From: Verrucomicrobiaceae bacterium
GTDB lineage: Bacteria > Verrucomicrobiota > Verrucomicrobiia > Verrucomicrobiales > Akkermansiaceae
NCBI GenBank assembly: GCA_027491155.1
Contig: JAIXWR010000009.1
Location: 1-64,000 of the forward strand
Direction: 5' to 3'
Length of the DNA: 64,000 bases
Shown: in pieces, positions 25,664 through 33,016 of the stretch
Position numbering within the stretch: the stretch's first letter is position 1
How the letters are laid out: each line of letters opens with the position of its first letter
The notes under the pieces: model-generated
Told to the model about the DNA's origin: nothing
Databases searched by the model: none
What the model saw: only the letters and a program-made list of their open reading frames with translations
Made by a program: the position numbers and the translations under genes

Positions 25664-26524
25664 TTAGAGCACTTCGTCCACCAGCTCCCGGTAATCTTCG
25701 GCAGGAAGCGCCACAAAAGCCTCCGCCGCTTTGCGACCGTGTTTCTGGATCAGTTGATAGCCGCGCACCCATGCCAATCCTCGCGCGAAGGTCATGTAGT
25801 CGACCTCTCCTATCTGGGTTGCGTAGTTCTCGATGAGGGCGATTTTCGCGTCCAACTGGTCGGTGATGTCTAAATAGGCGTTCGGATCGAGCACGGCCCA
25901 GATTTCGTATCCAAGCACGAGCGGATTCCGGTTCGCGCAGGCGCGCGCGAAGAGCCGGTTGACGGAACGATGATCCGGATGGTTGTCCAGAAACCAAGGT
26001 AGGAGAACCACATCGGGATTGATCTCGTCCAGCAGCTTGCGGAGTTTCGCAACCGAGTCGTCGTCAATCACGATTCCCCGGTCCGGAAGATCGAGAAAGG
26101 AGAGCGACCTGGCCCGCAACGCATCCGCGGTCTTCCTGAGCTCGTTCTTTCTTTCCTCGACCAGGGCGGCGCGGGCCTCTTGCGGGGTTTGCCCCTCCCG
26201 CTGGACGGCTCCATAGGCGGCTCCATCCGTAACGAGGACGATATGAATGTCGGCCACATCGCGGTGTGCCCAGAGCAGACCGCCCGCACCGATGGCCTCG
26301 TCGTCGGAATGCGGGGAGATGGCGAGAATCCTCTTTCCGACGGGAAAAGAAAGCTCGCGGGGTTCCCACGCGTTCAGGAAAAGTTTCCGCCAGATGCGGT
26401 AGTCCACTCCCTTCCCGCCCCCGAGAGCGGGCCGGATATAACCGATGAAGCGCGAATACGAAATCAGACCCAGGAGCCAGCGCCGCGGGTGGAACTTGTA
26501 TCGCTTGAAAATGGCGCGGATCAT
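25664..26524 (-). CDS. PIG-L/LmbE family deacetylase
   Basis: 286 residues. After a basic, partly hydrophobic N-terminus, residues 70-80 carry ILAISPHSDDEAIGAGGLL (the PHxDDE zinc motif) and a second zinc/His site is LLPWFLDNHPDHRSVNRL (HPDH). This family removes N-acetyl groups from GlcNAc-containing or related small molecules. Its place between FkbH-like and pyruvyltransferase genes suggests that an amino sugar is N-deacetylated and later re-acylated in the repeat unit or its precursor. The catalytic residues visible are intact. No signal peptide, so probably cytoplasmic. Confidence 0.92.
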   Translation of the reverse strand: MIRAIFKRYKFHPRRWLLGLISYSRFIGYIRPALGGGKGVDYRIWRKLFLNAWEPRELSFPVGKRILAISPHSDDEAIGAGGLLWAHRDVADIHIVLVTDGAAYGAVQREGQTPQEARAALVEERKNELRKTADALRARSLSFLDLPDRGIVIDDDSVAKLRKLLDEINPDVVLLPWFLDNHPDHRSVNRLFARACANRNPLVLGYEIWAVLDPNAYLDITDQLDAKIALIENYATQIGEVDYMTFARGLAWVRGYQLIQKHGRKAAEAFVALPAEDYRELVDEVL

Positions 26525-26567
26525 GAATTCTGATTTCTGGTGTTCCCTGCCGGTTTGGCGGCACTCG

Positions 26568-27449
26568 TCACGCCTTCATCCGCCGCAGGAGGTCGTCACG
26601 CACCGCAGTGCTGATGAAGGGACAGGCATTGACCAACGGGCGCAATTCGATCTTCGGCTTGTAGGAACGGAACTGCCGGGTCAACTCCGCCAGCCGGGTA
26701 TGGGCATCCGGGATCACCGGTTTTGGGGATTCCCTGCCCACGGATTCATAGTAGTCCCGGAATTTAAAATTCCCGCCATGGAGGATGTTAGACAATTTCA
26801 CCCACATATTGGGAACGCCGTAAGCATCCGCGCAGATGAGACCGTGCAGTGAACTGGAGAGAACCAATTCGCAGGATTTCACCTCGCGGACAAATTTCTC
26901 GATGCCGCCCTCCACATCGATGATGCGGACGGACGGATCCCGGGGCAAGTTCCTGATCCACTCGGTATTCTTGTCATCGAAATGTGGGATCACGCCGACC
27001 TCGTATTTTTTTTCGACCACGGGATCGAAGAAGTAGGGGAAGAGAAGAGCCGGATCTCCATACACCTCGGGACAATCGATGCCCATGGCCCGGAGTTTAG
27101 CTCTCGTCTGGGGCCCGCGCACGGCGTGAACGGCCGCCGGAGCCTCGTCGAGTTTTCCATCCGGCCAGATGAAACCACTCCCCCAGACATGTGCGCGGGC
27201 GTTGGCATTCTCCAGAATGCTTCCGATGGCAAGGAAACGCTTTTGGTGTTTCCATAGCATCTTCTTGACCGGCTTGCCGGCCAGTTTGGCACAAAGGATC
27301 GGACTGAGGGCGTCTCCCCAGTTGGGCGTGTCGCAGTAGTAAAGGGGAAGATACCCACGATATACCGTCTCAAATGCCAGCCGCCTCAGTGGATCAATCA
27401 GCTTTTCCTTGGCCAGCTTCCACGCAGGCATTTGATTCAAAGAATTCAT
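26568..27449 (-). CDS. Polysaccharide pyruvyl transferase family protein
   Basis: Start ATG 27447-27449 (MNSLNQMPAWKL), 293 residues. NWGDALSPILCAKLAGK matches the N-terminal N-x-GD signature; AHVWGSGFIWPDG, VHAVRGPQTRAKLRAMG, VYGDPALLFPYFF and SSSLHGLICADAYGVPN (SSxLHGLI) are the conserved core of the family (ketal pyruvyltransferases such as CsaB and ExoV). It would add pyruvate ketals, making the polymer acidic. The longer open frame to 27632 overlaps the PP-loop gene and is not used. A short gap (17 bp) separates it from that gene. Confidence 0.9.
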   Translation of the reverse strand: MNSLNQMPAWKLAKEKLIDPLRRLAFETVYRGYLPLYYCDTPNWGDALSPILCAKLAGKPVKKMLWKHQKRFLAIGSILENANARAHVWGSGFIWPDGKLDEAPAAVHAVRGPQTRAKLRAMGIDCPEVYGDPALLFPYFFDPVVEKKYEVGVIPHFDDKNTEWIRNLPRDPSVRIIDVEGGIEKFVREVKSCELVLSSSLHGLICADAYGVPNMWVKLSNILHGGNFKFRDYYESVGRESPKPVIPDAHTRLAELTRQFRSYKPKIELRPLVNACPFISTAVRDDLLRRMKA

Positions 27450-27466
27450 GAAATCCGAAGCCTGTT

Positions 27467-28729
27467 TCAGCGGAGGTGAAGTTTTCGGGCGACTTTGCCA
27501 AGGGCAGTACTGGCCGATGGAGCGAGTTCTTTGATTCTTCTTTTGATCTGAGCCCGGCACTTGCCCATGAGGCTTCTTATATGGCGGACAGTTTCCTTGC
27601 GGGCCTGCTTGCGGCGGAGACGTCTTGCCCATGGTTCATTGCAGATTTCCCGGCCCAGTTCCAGGATCTCGTATTCAAATCCGCCCTTGGGAGCGCGCAG
27701 GACTTCCATCTTGATGTAACGCCGTCTCACCTCTGCGAAGCGCTTGAGGTCGAAAACCTCCGAGTAATGTCCGGCCAATCCAAACAAATCCAGAGTCAGC
27801 AAAGTGCGGCAGCACTTGATGCAAGTGGAACAATTTTTCCCCTCTGAGGATTCGGCAATGCACACATTGAGAAACCGTCGGGACATTTCATAGCCAGCGA
27901 CCAGTTTGGTCTTCTCGACGCGGGACAACTGCCCGCCGGTCGAAATACATTCCAGAGTCTCCGTAGAGAGCATGTGGAAAGCAAGCGGGTCAAAGCGTCC
28001 GACAATGTCCGTCTTGCTCACCCCGCAATCCTCGTTTTTGTAAGAGGAGGCATAAAAATACTTTCTGAAATGGTTTTGCAGCACCAGCGGGACCGAGGCA
28101 TTCAGGGTGATGTAGGTTTTCACAAAGTCAGTCGGGACGATTTCGTGGATGTTGCTATCAACGGGAACGAACGGAACGCCCACAAGCACGGGATATTCCC
28201 TGAGCGTTTCGTAACGCTGGCGGAACATCGTGCGGGCCGCCTGATAGTCCTTATCCCCATGCGAGCCGACGTTGTGAAACAGGAAGTGGCTCATCCGGTA
28301 ATTGGGCGACTGTTCGTTTACAAAATGATCCACAATGGCGGCGAACGAGTCGATTCCTCCCGAGAAGCCGCCAGCCACGGCCGTGGCTGGAGTTGTGGTT
28401 TCAATCAATGACGAGGGGAGGATCCGGATGACGTGGAGATTTTGGAACGCCTTCGCCATCATCGGAATGAAGAACAGCGTCAAATTATGCCACAGCTTTG
28501 AAGACATCGGAGCGTGCGTGACGATATCCTTCCGCATTTGCATGGCTTGCAGGATGAAACCCACTACGAATCCATCGGCCCGGTCCTTACTGAACCAGTG
28601 GGCGTATTCCTTGGGGACCTCATACCACATGTCCACGTATCTGCCATCGAACTCCAGAACCGAAACAAGCCGAGCCAATGTGTCCCGTTCGTGAAGAACC
28701 GGATGTTGGAAAGTGATGGTTGATGACAT
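27467..28729 (-). CDS. PP-loop ATP-pyrophosphatase domain protein of unknown substrate
   Basis: 420 residues. The N-terminal 120 residues have no recognised motif. At about residue 120 there is a clear PP-loop, GGFSGGIDSFAAIVDH (SGGxDS), which binds the pyrophosphate of ATP in N-type ATP pyrophosphatases. Further along, ISTGGQLSRVEKTKLV and a cysteine cluster (KNCSTCIKCCRTLLTLD, residues about 318-334) resemble the C-terminal zinc site of QueC-like or ExsB-like enzymes. The last 90 residues are strongly basic. Relatives by motif include sugar amidotransferases (WbpG/PseA group) and QueC; its position in a glycan operon favours modification of a sugar or precursor by adenylation. No closer assignment can be supported. 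Confidence 0.7.
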   Translation of the reverse strand: MSSTITFQHPVLHERDTLARLVSVLEFDGRYVDMWYEVPKEYAHWFSKDRADGFVVGFILQAMQMRKDIVTHAPMSSKLWHNLTLFFIPMMAKAFQNLHVIRILPSSLIETTTPATAVAGGFSGGIDSFAAIVDHFVNEQSPNYRMSHFLFHNVGSHGDKDYQAARTMFRQRYETLREYPVLVGVPFVPVDSNIHEIVPTDFVKTYITLNASVPLVLQNHFRKYFYASSYKNEDCGVSKTDIVGRFDPLAFHMLSTETLECISTGGQLSRVEKTKLVAGYEMSRRFLNVCIAESSEGKNCSTCIKCCRTLLTLDLFGLAGHYSEVFDLKRFAEVRRRYIKMEVLRAPKGGFEYEILELGREICNEPWARRLRRKQARKETVRHIRSLMGKCRAQIKRRIKELAPSASTALGKVARKLHLR

Positions 28730-28774
28730 GACTTATCTTGGATGTGGCGAATTGGTCCGTGATATTCCGGCGGC

Positions 28775-30331
28775 TCACTGCGCCGGCAGCGAGGGTTTCA
28801 CGCCTCCGGTGACCTTCGCGAGAAGCGACAGCACAAGCGCGCGGAATTCCTGCCGTTCCTCCCGTGTCATGCCGACAAGAACAATTCCGACGGCGGTGAC
28901 CAGCCCGGTGGTGACGGAAAGGAACAACAGCCGGCCGGTGGAGGGCGGCAGCAAGTGGACCAGGCCCGCGGCATACAGCGCCCCCGGAATGACGCCGGCG
29001 ATCCCGCGCAGCGCGACTTGTTTCACCCAGGTGGAGTAGGGGAAATCAGCCAGTCCCCGCACCACCCATCCGCGTGAGGCGGAAGCAACGATCATGGTGA
29101 AGAGGGAGGACAAAAGAACGGAGTCCTGATTGCATCCCAGCTTGATCAGGAGATAGGCCAGAGGCAGAGTGGAGAGGTGGATGCTGCAGATGACGGTCTG
29201 ATAGCGGGCCAATTTCCCGAGCGCCAGGACGGTCGTGCCGTAGCCCGATGAAAGCTGGTCGCTGACAAAGATCAGCAGCACGATGCGGCAGAAAACCGCC
29301 GTGTGTTCCGGCGGGTTTTTCAACCAGAGCGACAGGACGGTTTCGATTTCCGCAAAGAGCGGGATGCCCCAGAAGCAGGCGATGCTAAATCCGAATTTGC
29401 TGGAGAGCAGGGAGAGTTCCAGCATGCGTTTGCGGTTGCCGGAGCCCTCCTGCTTGACCATCCGCGGGCTGATGGCCTGCTGCATGACCTGGGTGAGCTG
29501 CGCCATCATCGAACTGACTTGATTGGCGATGCCGAAGGCCGCGTTCACCACCGGGCCGAAAAAGACGTTAAGCATGAAGGCCACGCCCTGAAGGCGGCAG
29601 ACAAAGGAGAGATGCCCGACCAGGGTCCAGCCGGAGAGCCCCAGGAGTTCGGTGAAAATCCTGCGATTCGGGCGATTCCCCCCAAGCAGGCGCGATTCCC
29701 GATAACGAAAGCGGCACAGACCCATCTGGGCCAGCGTCATCGCGACCGCAATCAGGCTGCTGAAGAACACAAACCCAATCAGCCGGTCCCCGGGAATCCA
29801 GGTGAGCATCAACGCCAGCGTGAAAGCGAGGACCGACTGGATGATGCCGAAGAGTGAAGCGACGGCGAGCGCCTCGTGAGCCGTAAGCAGTGCCGAATAC
29901 GGGACGGAAATGACACTGCACGCGGTGCCGATCACGGTGAATTGATAGATCCAGAACGCCGCGTCCTGCCGGGCCGTGGGGATGTTGAGTACATGATCGA
30001 GAAACCAGAGGCCGACGGTTTCTCCCAAGATCACAAGTAAGAGTGCGATGGCCGCGTGCAGCAGCAGGGAGGTTTTGAAAATCCGGTTCAACTGGTCCAT
30101 GTCGCCCCGGCCCAGTTCGTGGGTGAGGTGGCGCTGGGAGCTGGTGGACATGGCCCCGTTGAGGAAGGCCATGAACCCCATGATTCCGGCAATGACGCTG
30201 TAGAGGCCGAAGTCCACCACACCCAAGGCCGCCAGAATGAAGCGGCTGGCAAACAACGATAGAACCGAGCTGACAAGCACCCTGGCATACATCGCCGCGA
30301 TGTTGATGACTACCTTGTGCGAGCTGGTCAA
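28775..30331 (-). CDS. Wzx-like lipid-linked oligosaccharide flippase
   Basis: 518 residues with about fourteen hydrophobic segments, the polysaccharide_synt (MATE/MOP) layout. INIAAMYARVLVSSVLSLF near the N-terminus, RFILAALGVVDFGLYSVIAGI and ISVPYSALLTAHEAL fit flippases of the RfbX/Wzx type; FGIANQVSSMMAQLTQVMQQAISPRMVKQEG in the middle is typical. It would flip undecaprenyl-linked repeat units to the periplasm for Wzy polymerisation. It is the first intact gene of the leftward glycan operon; a tandem repeat and a dead glycosyltransferase lie upstream. Confidence 0.9.
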   Translation of the reverse strand: MTSSHKVVINIAAMYARVLVSSVLSLFASRFILAALGVVDFGLYSVIAGIMGFMAFLNGAMSTSSQRHLTHELGRGDMDQLNRIFKTSLLLHAAIALLLVILGETVGLWFLDHVLNIPTARQDAAFWIYQFTVIGTACSVISVPYSALLTAHEALAVASLFGIIQSVLAFTLALMLTWIPGDRLIGFVFFSSLIAVAMTLAQMGLCRFRYRESRLLGGNRPNRRIFTELLGLSGWTLVGHLSFVCRLQGVAFMLNVFFGPVVNAAFGIANQVSSMMAQLTQVMQQAISPRMVKQEGSGNRKRMLELSLLSSKFGFSIACFWGIPLFAEIETVLSLWLKNPPEHTAVFCRIVLLIFVSDQLSSGYGTTVLALGKLARYQTVICSIHLSTLPLAYLLIKLGCNQDSVLLSSLFTMIVASASRGWVVRGLADFPYSTWVKQVALRGIAGVIPGALYAAGLVHLLPPSTGRLLFLSVTTGLVTAVGIVLVGMTREERQEFRALVLSLLAKVTGGVKPSLPAQ

Positions 30332-30349
30332 GGGGCAGGGGTAAGAACC

Positions 30350-30380
30350 GGAAGGAGAGCGGAAGGAGAGCGGAAGGAGC
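30350..30380. repeat. 11-bp tandem repeat upstream of the flippase gene
   Basis: Just under three copies of GGAAGGAGAGC lie 19-49 bp upstream of the flippase start. On the gene strand this is pyrimidine-rich. It may affect expression or be inert. Confidence 0.8.
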
Positions 30381-30452
30381 CGTTCGTTGGCGGGTGAAGA
30401 CGTCGGGCGATGTGGACTTCCGGCCTAGCACAGGCTCAGCGTTCCAGCGCGT

Positions 30453-30880
30453 TTAGGAACTTGGTCGAAGGCGCTTCACGGCATCGAGAATCCCGGTCAT
30501 GGCGGCCGCCTTCATCCGGAGCAGATTCTGACAGCAGCCAAGGGCTTTCGCGCGCTTCCGCGCGACCGCGTCAGTCGTCAGGGAGGCGACAATCCGGGCG
30601 ACTTCGGCTGGCATGTCATCCCCCGGTTCGGCCCTCCACGAGGCATCCTAGAGGAGGTGCCAGTTGTCACCTAGTTCAGATGCACATAGGAGCAGGCAAC
30701 TTCCCGCGCACACCGCACTGACCGCTTTGGAGGGCACGCAGACGTGATCCCAGACAGGCTCCAGTGAAGCCAGGTGAATGTCGATGAAGCCGAGTTCTTT
30801 GCGATCCACCGCGTTGAGAATAGTCACGTGGTTGAAATCCGCCGCGTATTTGAGAAGTCGTGACGCGTGGATTCCGCTCG
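30453..30880 (-). pseudogene. Decayed C-terminal half of a GT4 glycosyltransferase
   Basis: Translating the minus strand gives KYAADFNHVTILNAV, then GFIDIHLASLEPVWDHVCVP, SKAVSAVCAGSCLLLCAS and GDNWHLL, followed by an in-frame TAG (about 30648) and then WRAEPGDDMPAEVARIVASL to a TAA at 30453. This parallels the C-terminal domain of the GT4 at 12134 (DVHLASLESSW, PSKTQGVFAAG). The N-terminal half is missing and the upstream sequence has no start. A remnant of a larger ancestral glycan cluster. Confidence 0.75.
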
Positions 30881-31096
30881 GGACGGGAGTGTCGGGGCTT
30901 CTAAGGCGCGCGCCTTGACCCTCGTGCTATGGCAGGAGAAATAGCGGTCGAAGAGGGCCGGTCCACCATTCCTGCGTCGATGCCTTCGCCAAGCATTCAC
31001 CCTGCGGCAGGATGCCGCAGCCACCGGGAAAAGATTCACGGTAGAAAGGGCTGAGGAGCACGCGCCAGGCTGAGAAGGGCTCCCACCATCTCCGCC

Positions 31097-31696
31097 TCAG
31101 AACCCGCGCATCCGGTCGGTCGTCTCAAAATGCGAGCGGGAGCGGGTGGCGAAGAGCTGGGTGGCGTAGGCGGTGCCGCCCGGGGTGATGTAGACCCCGA
31201 TGCCGGTGGCGTCCCAATCCTGGCGGAGATTGAAGTCGTGGCCGGGCGAGGCGGCCCAGGCGCGGACGAAGCGGACCGCCATGGCCGGGGAGTCAGGACC
31301 GCCGGCAACGTTTTCGGCCAGCGAGACCATGCCATGCTGCCGCTGGGCCCGGAGCGTCCTTTCCTCGAAGCCGTAGTGGGTGATGATTGTGGAGCCGAGT
31401 TGGAACTTGCCGGGATTGCGGGCCATGAACTCGGAGTGCCGGCGGGCCATCCGGTCGAGGCCGGGGTGCCGCGGCACCGGGCTTTTGCCGATCGAGCGCC
31501 GGTAGCGATCGATCTCGGCCTCCAGCTGGTCGCACCGCGTCTGGAAGTCGCCGCCAGACTGCCCAGCCGGCCCAGCTGATGCGGCCGCTGCGGGGGCTGC
31601 GGCGGGAGCACCACAGGACGAGAGAGAGGCGGCGAGGGCGAGGGCGGAAGCGAAGCGGGCTGAGGCTTTCACGGCGGGCGTGTCCAAGGGGTTCAA
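31097..31696 (-). CDS. CAP/SCP-domain lipoprotein
   Basis: 199 residues. N-terminal signal with lipobox-like LSSC (cleavage before Cys about residue 28), an Ala/Pro-rich linker, then a CAP domain: HPGLDRMARRHSEFMA, THYGFEERTLRAQ, LAENVAGG and VRAWAASPGHDFNLRQDWDATGIGVYI, the conserved His/Glu and GH..NL motifs of bacterial SCP-like proteins. The product is predicted to be anchored to the outer or inner membrane. It overlaps the HTH protein gene by 4 bp (ATGA), so the two are probably co-translated. Role unknown; CAP proteins in bacteria are often secreted with matrix or envelope functions. Confidence 0.85.
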   Translation of the reverse strand: MNPLDTPAVKASARFASALALAASLSSCGAPAAAPAAAASAGPAGQSGGDFQTRCDQLEAEIDRYRRSIGKSPVPRHPGLDRMARRHSEFMARNPGKFQLGSTIITHYGFEERTLRAQRQHGMVSLAENVAGGPDSPAMAVRFVRAWAASPGHDFNLRQDWDATGIGVYITPGGTAYATQLFATRSRSHFETTDRMRGF

Positions 31697-32172
31697 TCCG
31701 CCAGTTCGCTCTTCATGAGCTTTTCCAAGGCGGCGGGATCCCGCTCAAGCTGGCGCACCGCGCCGCGGAGGATCGTGCAAAGGTGCTGCACCGCCTCGGA
31801 AGAAACCGGAGGGAGCGCCTGCTCGTCCTGCGGGTCCTCCGGGAGGCTGAGCGCCGCCCGGCGCTTGCGCTGCTTGTAGTGGATGTTGCCCCGGATGGTT
31901 TCGATGGCGGCTTTCTTCCAGAGGCTGATCAGGGATTGGGGGACTCCATACATCGCGCCGAGTTCGCACTGCGGCACCCGCTCGCGGAGTGCCTCCAGGG
32001 TGACATGAAACTTCAGTTCCTTCGGGTAGCGGATGTGAATCGCGCCCTCCGGCCGGTAGGGCAAGGGAATGCCTTCATCATCGGTCCTTGGCGAATCAAG
32101 CCCTTGGGTGACGTCGTCGGGGTGGATCATGGGGTTTTTTTTGCCGGTTGAGTCAGCAGTATGGCCTGTCAT
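31693..32172 (-). CDS. HTH-domain DNA-binding-like protein
   Basis: 159 residues (ATG at 32130 is an alternative start). The middle (RYPKELKFHVTLEALRERV, then MYGVPQSLISLWKKAAIETI) resembles the helix-turn-helix of transposase-OrfA-type or Xre-like proteins, with a basic tail (KQRKRRAAL). The rest is acidic and helical. Its operon partner is the CAP lipoprotein. Two TGCAA-type palindromes lie about 280-300 bp upstream. A regulator rather than a transposase is suggested by the absence of an OrfB-like partner or inverted repeats. Confidence 0.6.
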   Translation of the reverse strand: MTGHTADSTGKKNPMIHPDDVTQGLDSPRTDDEGIPLPYRPEGAIHIRYPKELKFHVTLEALRERVPQCELGAMYGVPQSLISLWKKAAIETIRGNIHYKQRKRRAALSLPEDPQDEQALPPVSSEAVQHLCTILRGAVRQLERDPAALEKLMKSELAD

Positions 32173-32447
32173 GATGGAGTAGGTCGGTAAGGTCAGGTGA
32201 AAATGGACATCTGTCTAACAGATCAACGGGGCGGATGGTTTCGAATTATTTCTCACCTCCAGCGATCCGGGCAAGCTGCCGCCCCTGGTTGCAGCAGGAC
32301 TGGCCTGGCAACTCCGGCGGATTGAGATAGAGTTGTTGGCAGCAAGGGATCACGAGAGATCGATGCAGCGATCACCATCAACGACTTTTCAATAAACATT
32401 GGATTCAAGAAAAAGAACGGCAGTTATTGAAAATAAGCCCATGGAAA

Positions 32448-32477
32448 TGCAAACATTGCATGACTGCAAATGCTGCA
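32448..32477. promoter_or_regulatory. Tandem palindromic operator candidates TGCAA-ACA-TTGCA and TGCAA-ATG-CTGCA
   Basis: A perfect copy of the 13-bp palindrome at 32448-32460 is followed four bases later by a one-mismatch copy at 32465-32477, together resembling a double operator. They lie in the 32173-32511 gap, upstream of the HTH/CAP pair (leftward) and just after the membrane protein gene. The rest of this gap shows no gene or hairpin that I can support. Confidence 0.65.
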
Positions 32478-32511
32478 CTCCGGGGGCCTGTCCTTAAGTT
32501 GGATCGAGCGC

Positions 32512-32922
32512 TCAACGGGAGCGGGTGGAGCGGACGCGTTCCCTGGTTTCGAGGAGGATCGGCTCCGCGCAGTAGGGGCAGCGGAACCACCCCCTGAACA
32601 GGATGTGGAGGGCAACGCGGAGCCGGTAGCTGCCGAGGATGGTGCGGGCCTTCGCGTTCTTGGAGCATCCTTTGCTGGCCATCACAGGCACGTGGCAGAG
32701 CGGGCAGTGGGTGCTGCGTGCGAGGATCCAGGCCAGGAGCATGAGGACGCCGAGTGCCGCCATGCCGTAGAGAAAGACAAGGATCCGAGCATGGTCCCAG
32801 ACGACGAGGGCCGGGAGCAGAACAAAGAAGACCAAGAGAGGGCCTGCGGTGAATCCGAGGCAAAAGAGGAAGGCTACCGTCTTGAAGCGACGGATCGAGG
32901 AGGCGGTTCGAAATCGATGCAT
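32512..32922 (-). CDS. Small membrane protein with zinc-ribbon-like cysteines
   Basis: 136 residues from ATG 32920-32922 (MHRFRTASSIRRF); a GTG at 33045 inside the kinase gene would add a Pro-rich tail. Two strong TM helices (TVAFLFCLGFTAGPLLVFFV and ILVFLYGMAALGVLMLLAWI) are followed by a cytoplasmic domain with CPLC, a CSKN and then CPYC, which together could hold one zinc. It is the last gene of the export operon, directly after the Wzc-type kinase. Function unknown; an accessory subunit of the export machinery is the simplest guess. Confidence 0.6.
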   Translation of the reverse strand: MHRFRTASSIRRFKTVAFLFCLGFTAGPLLVFFVLLPALVVWDHARILVFLYGMAALGVLMLLAWILARSTHCPLCHVPVMASKGCSKNAKARTILGSYRLRVALHILFRGWFRCPYCAEPILLETRERVRSTRSR

Positions 32923-33016
32923 GGGACTCTTGCGGGACCGGAAACCGAAGGGCGGGCGCGACGCGGGTGGAGCCGGGGCAACTTGTCGCGGTGGCGGGAG
33001 CAACTGGAACTCAGGT

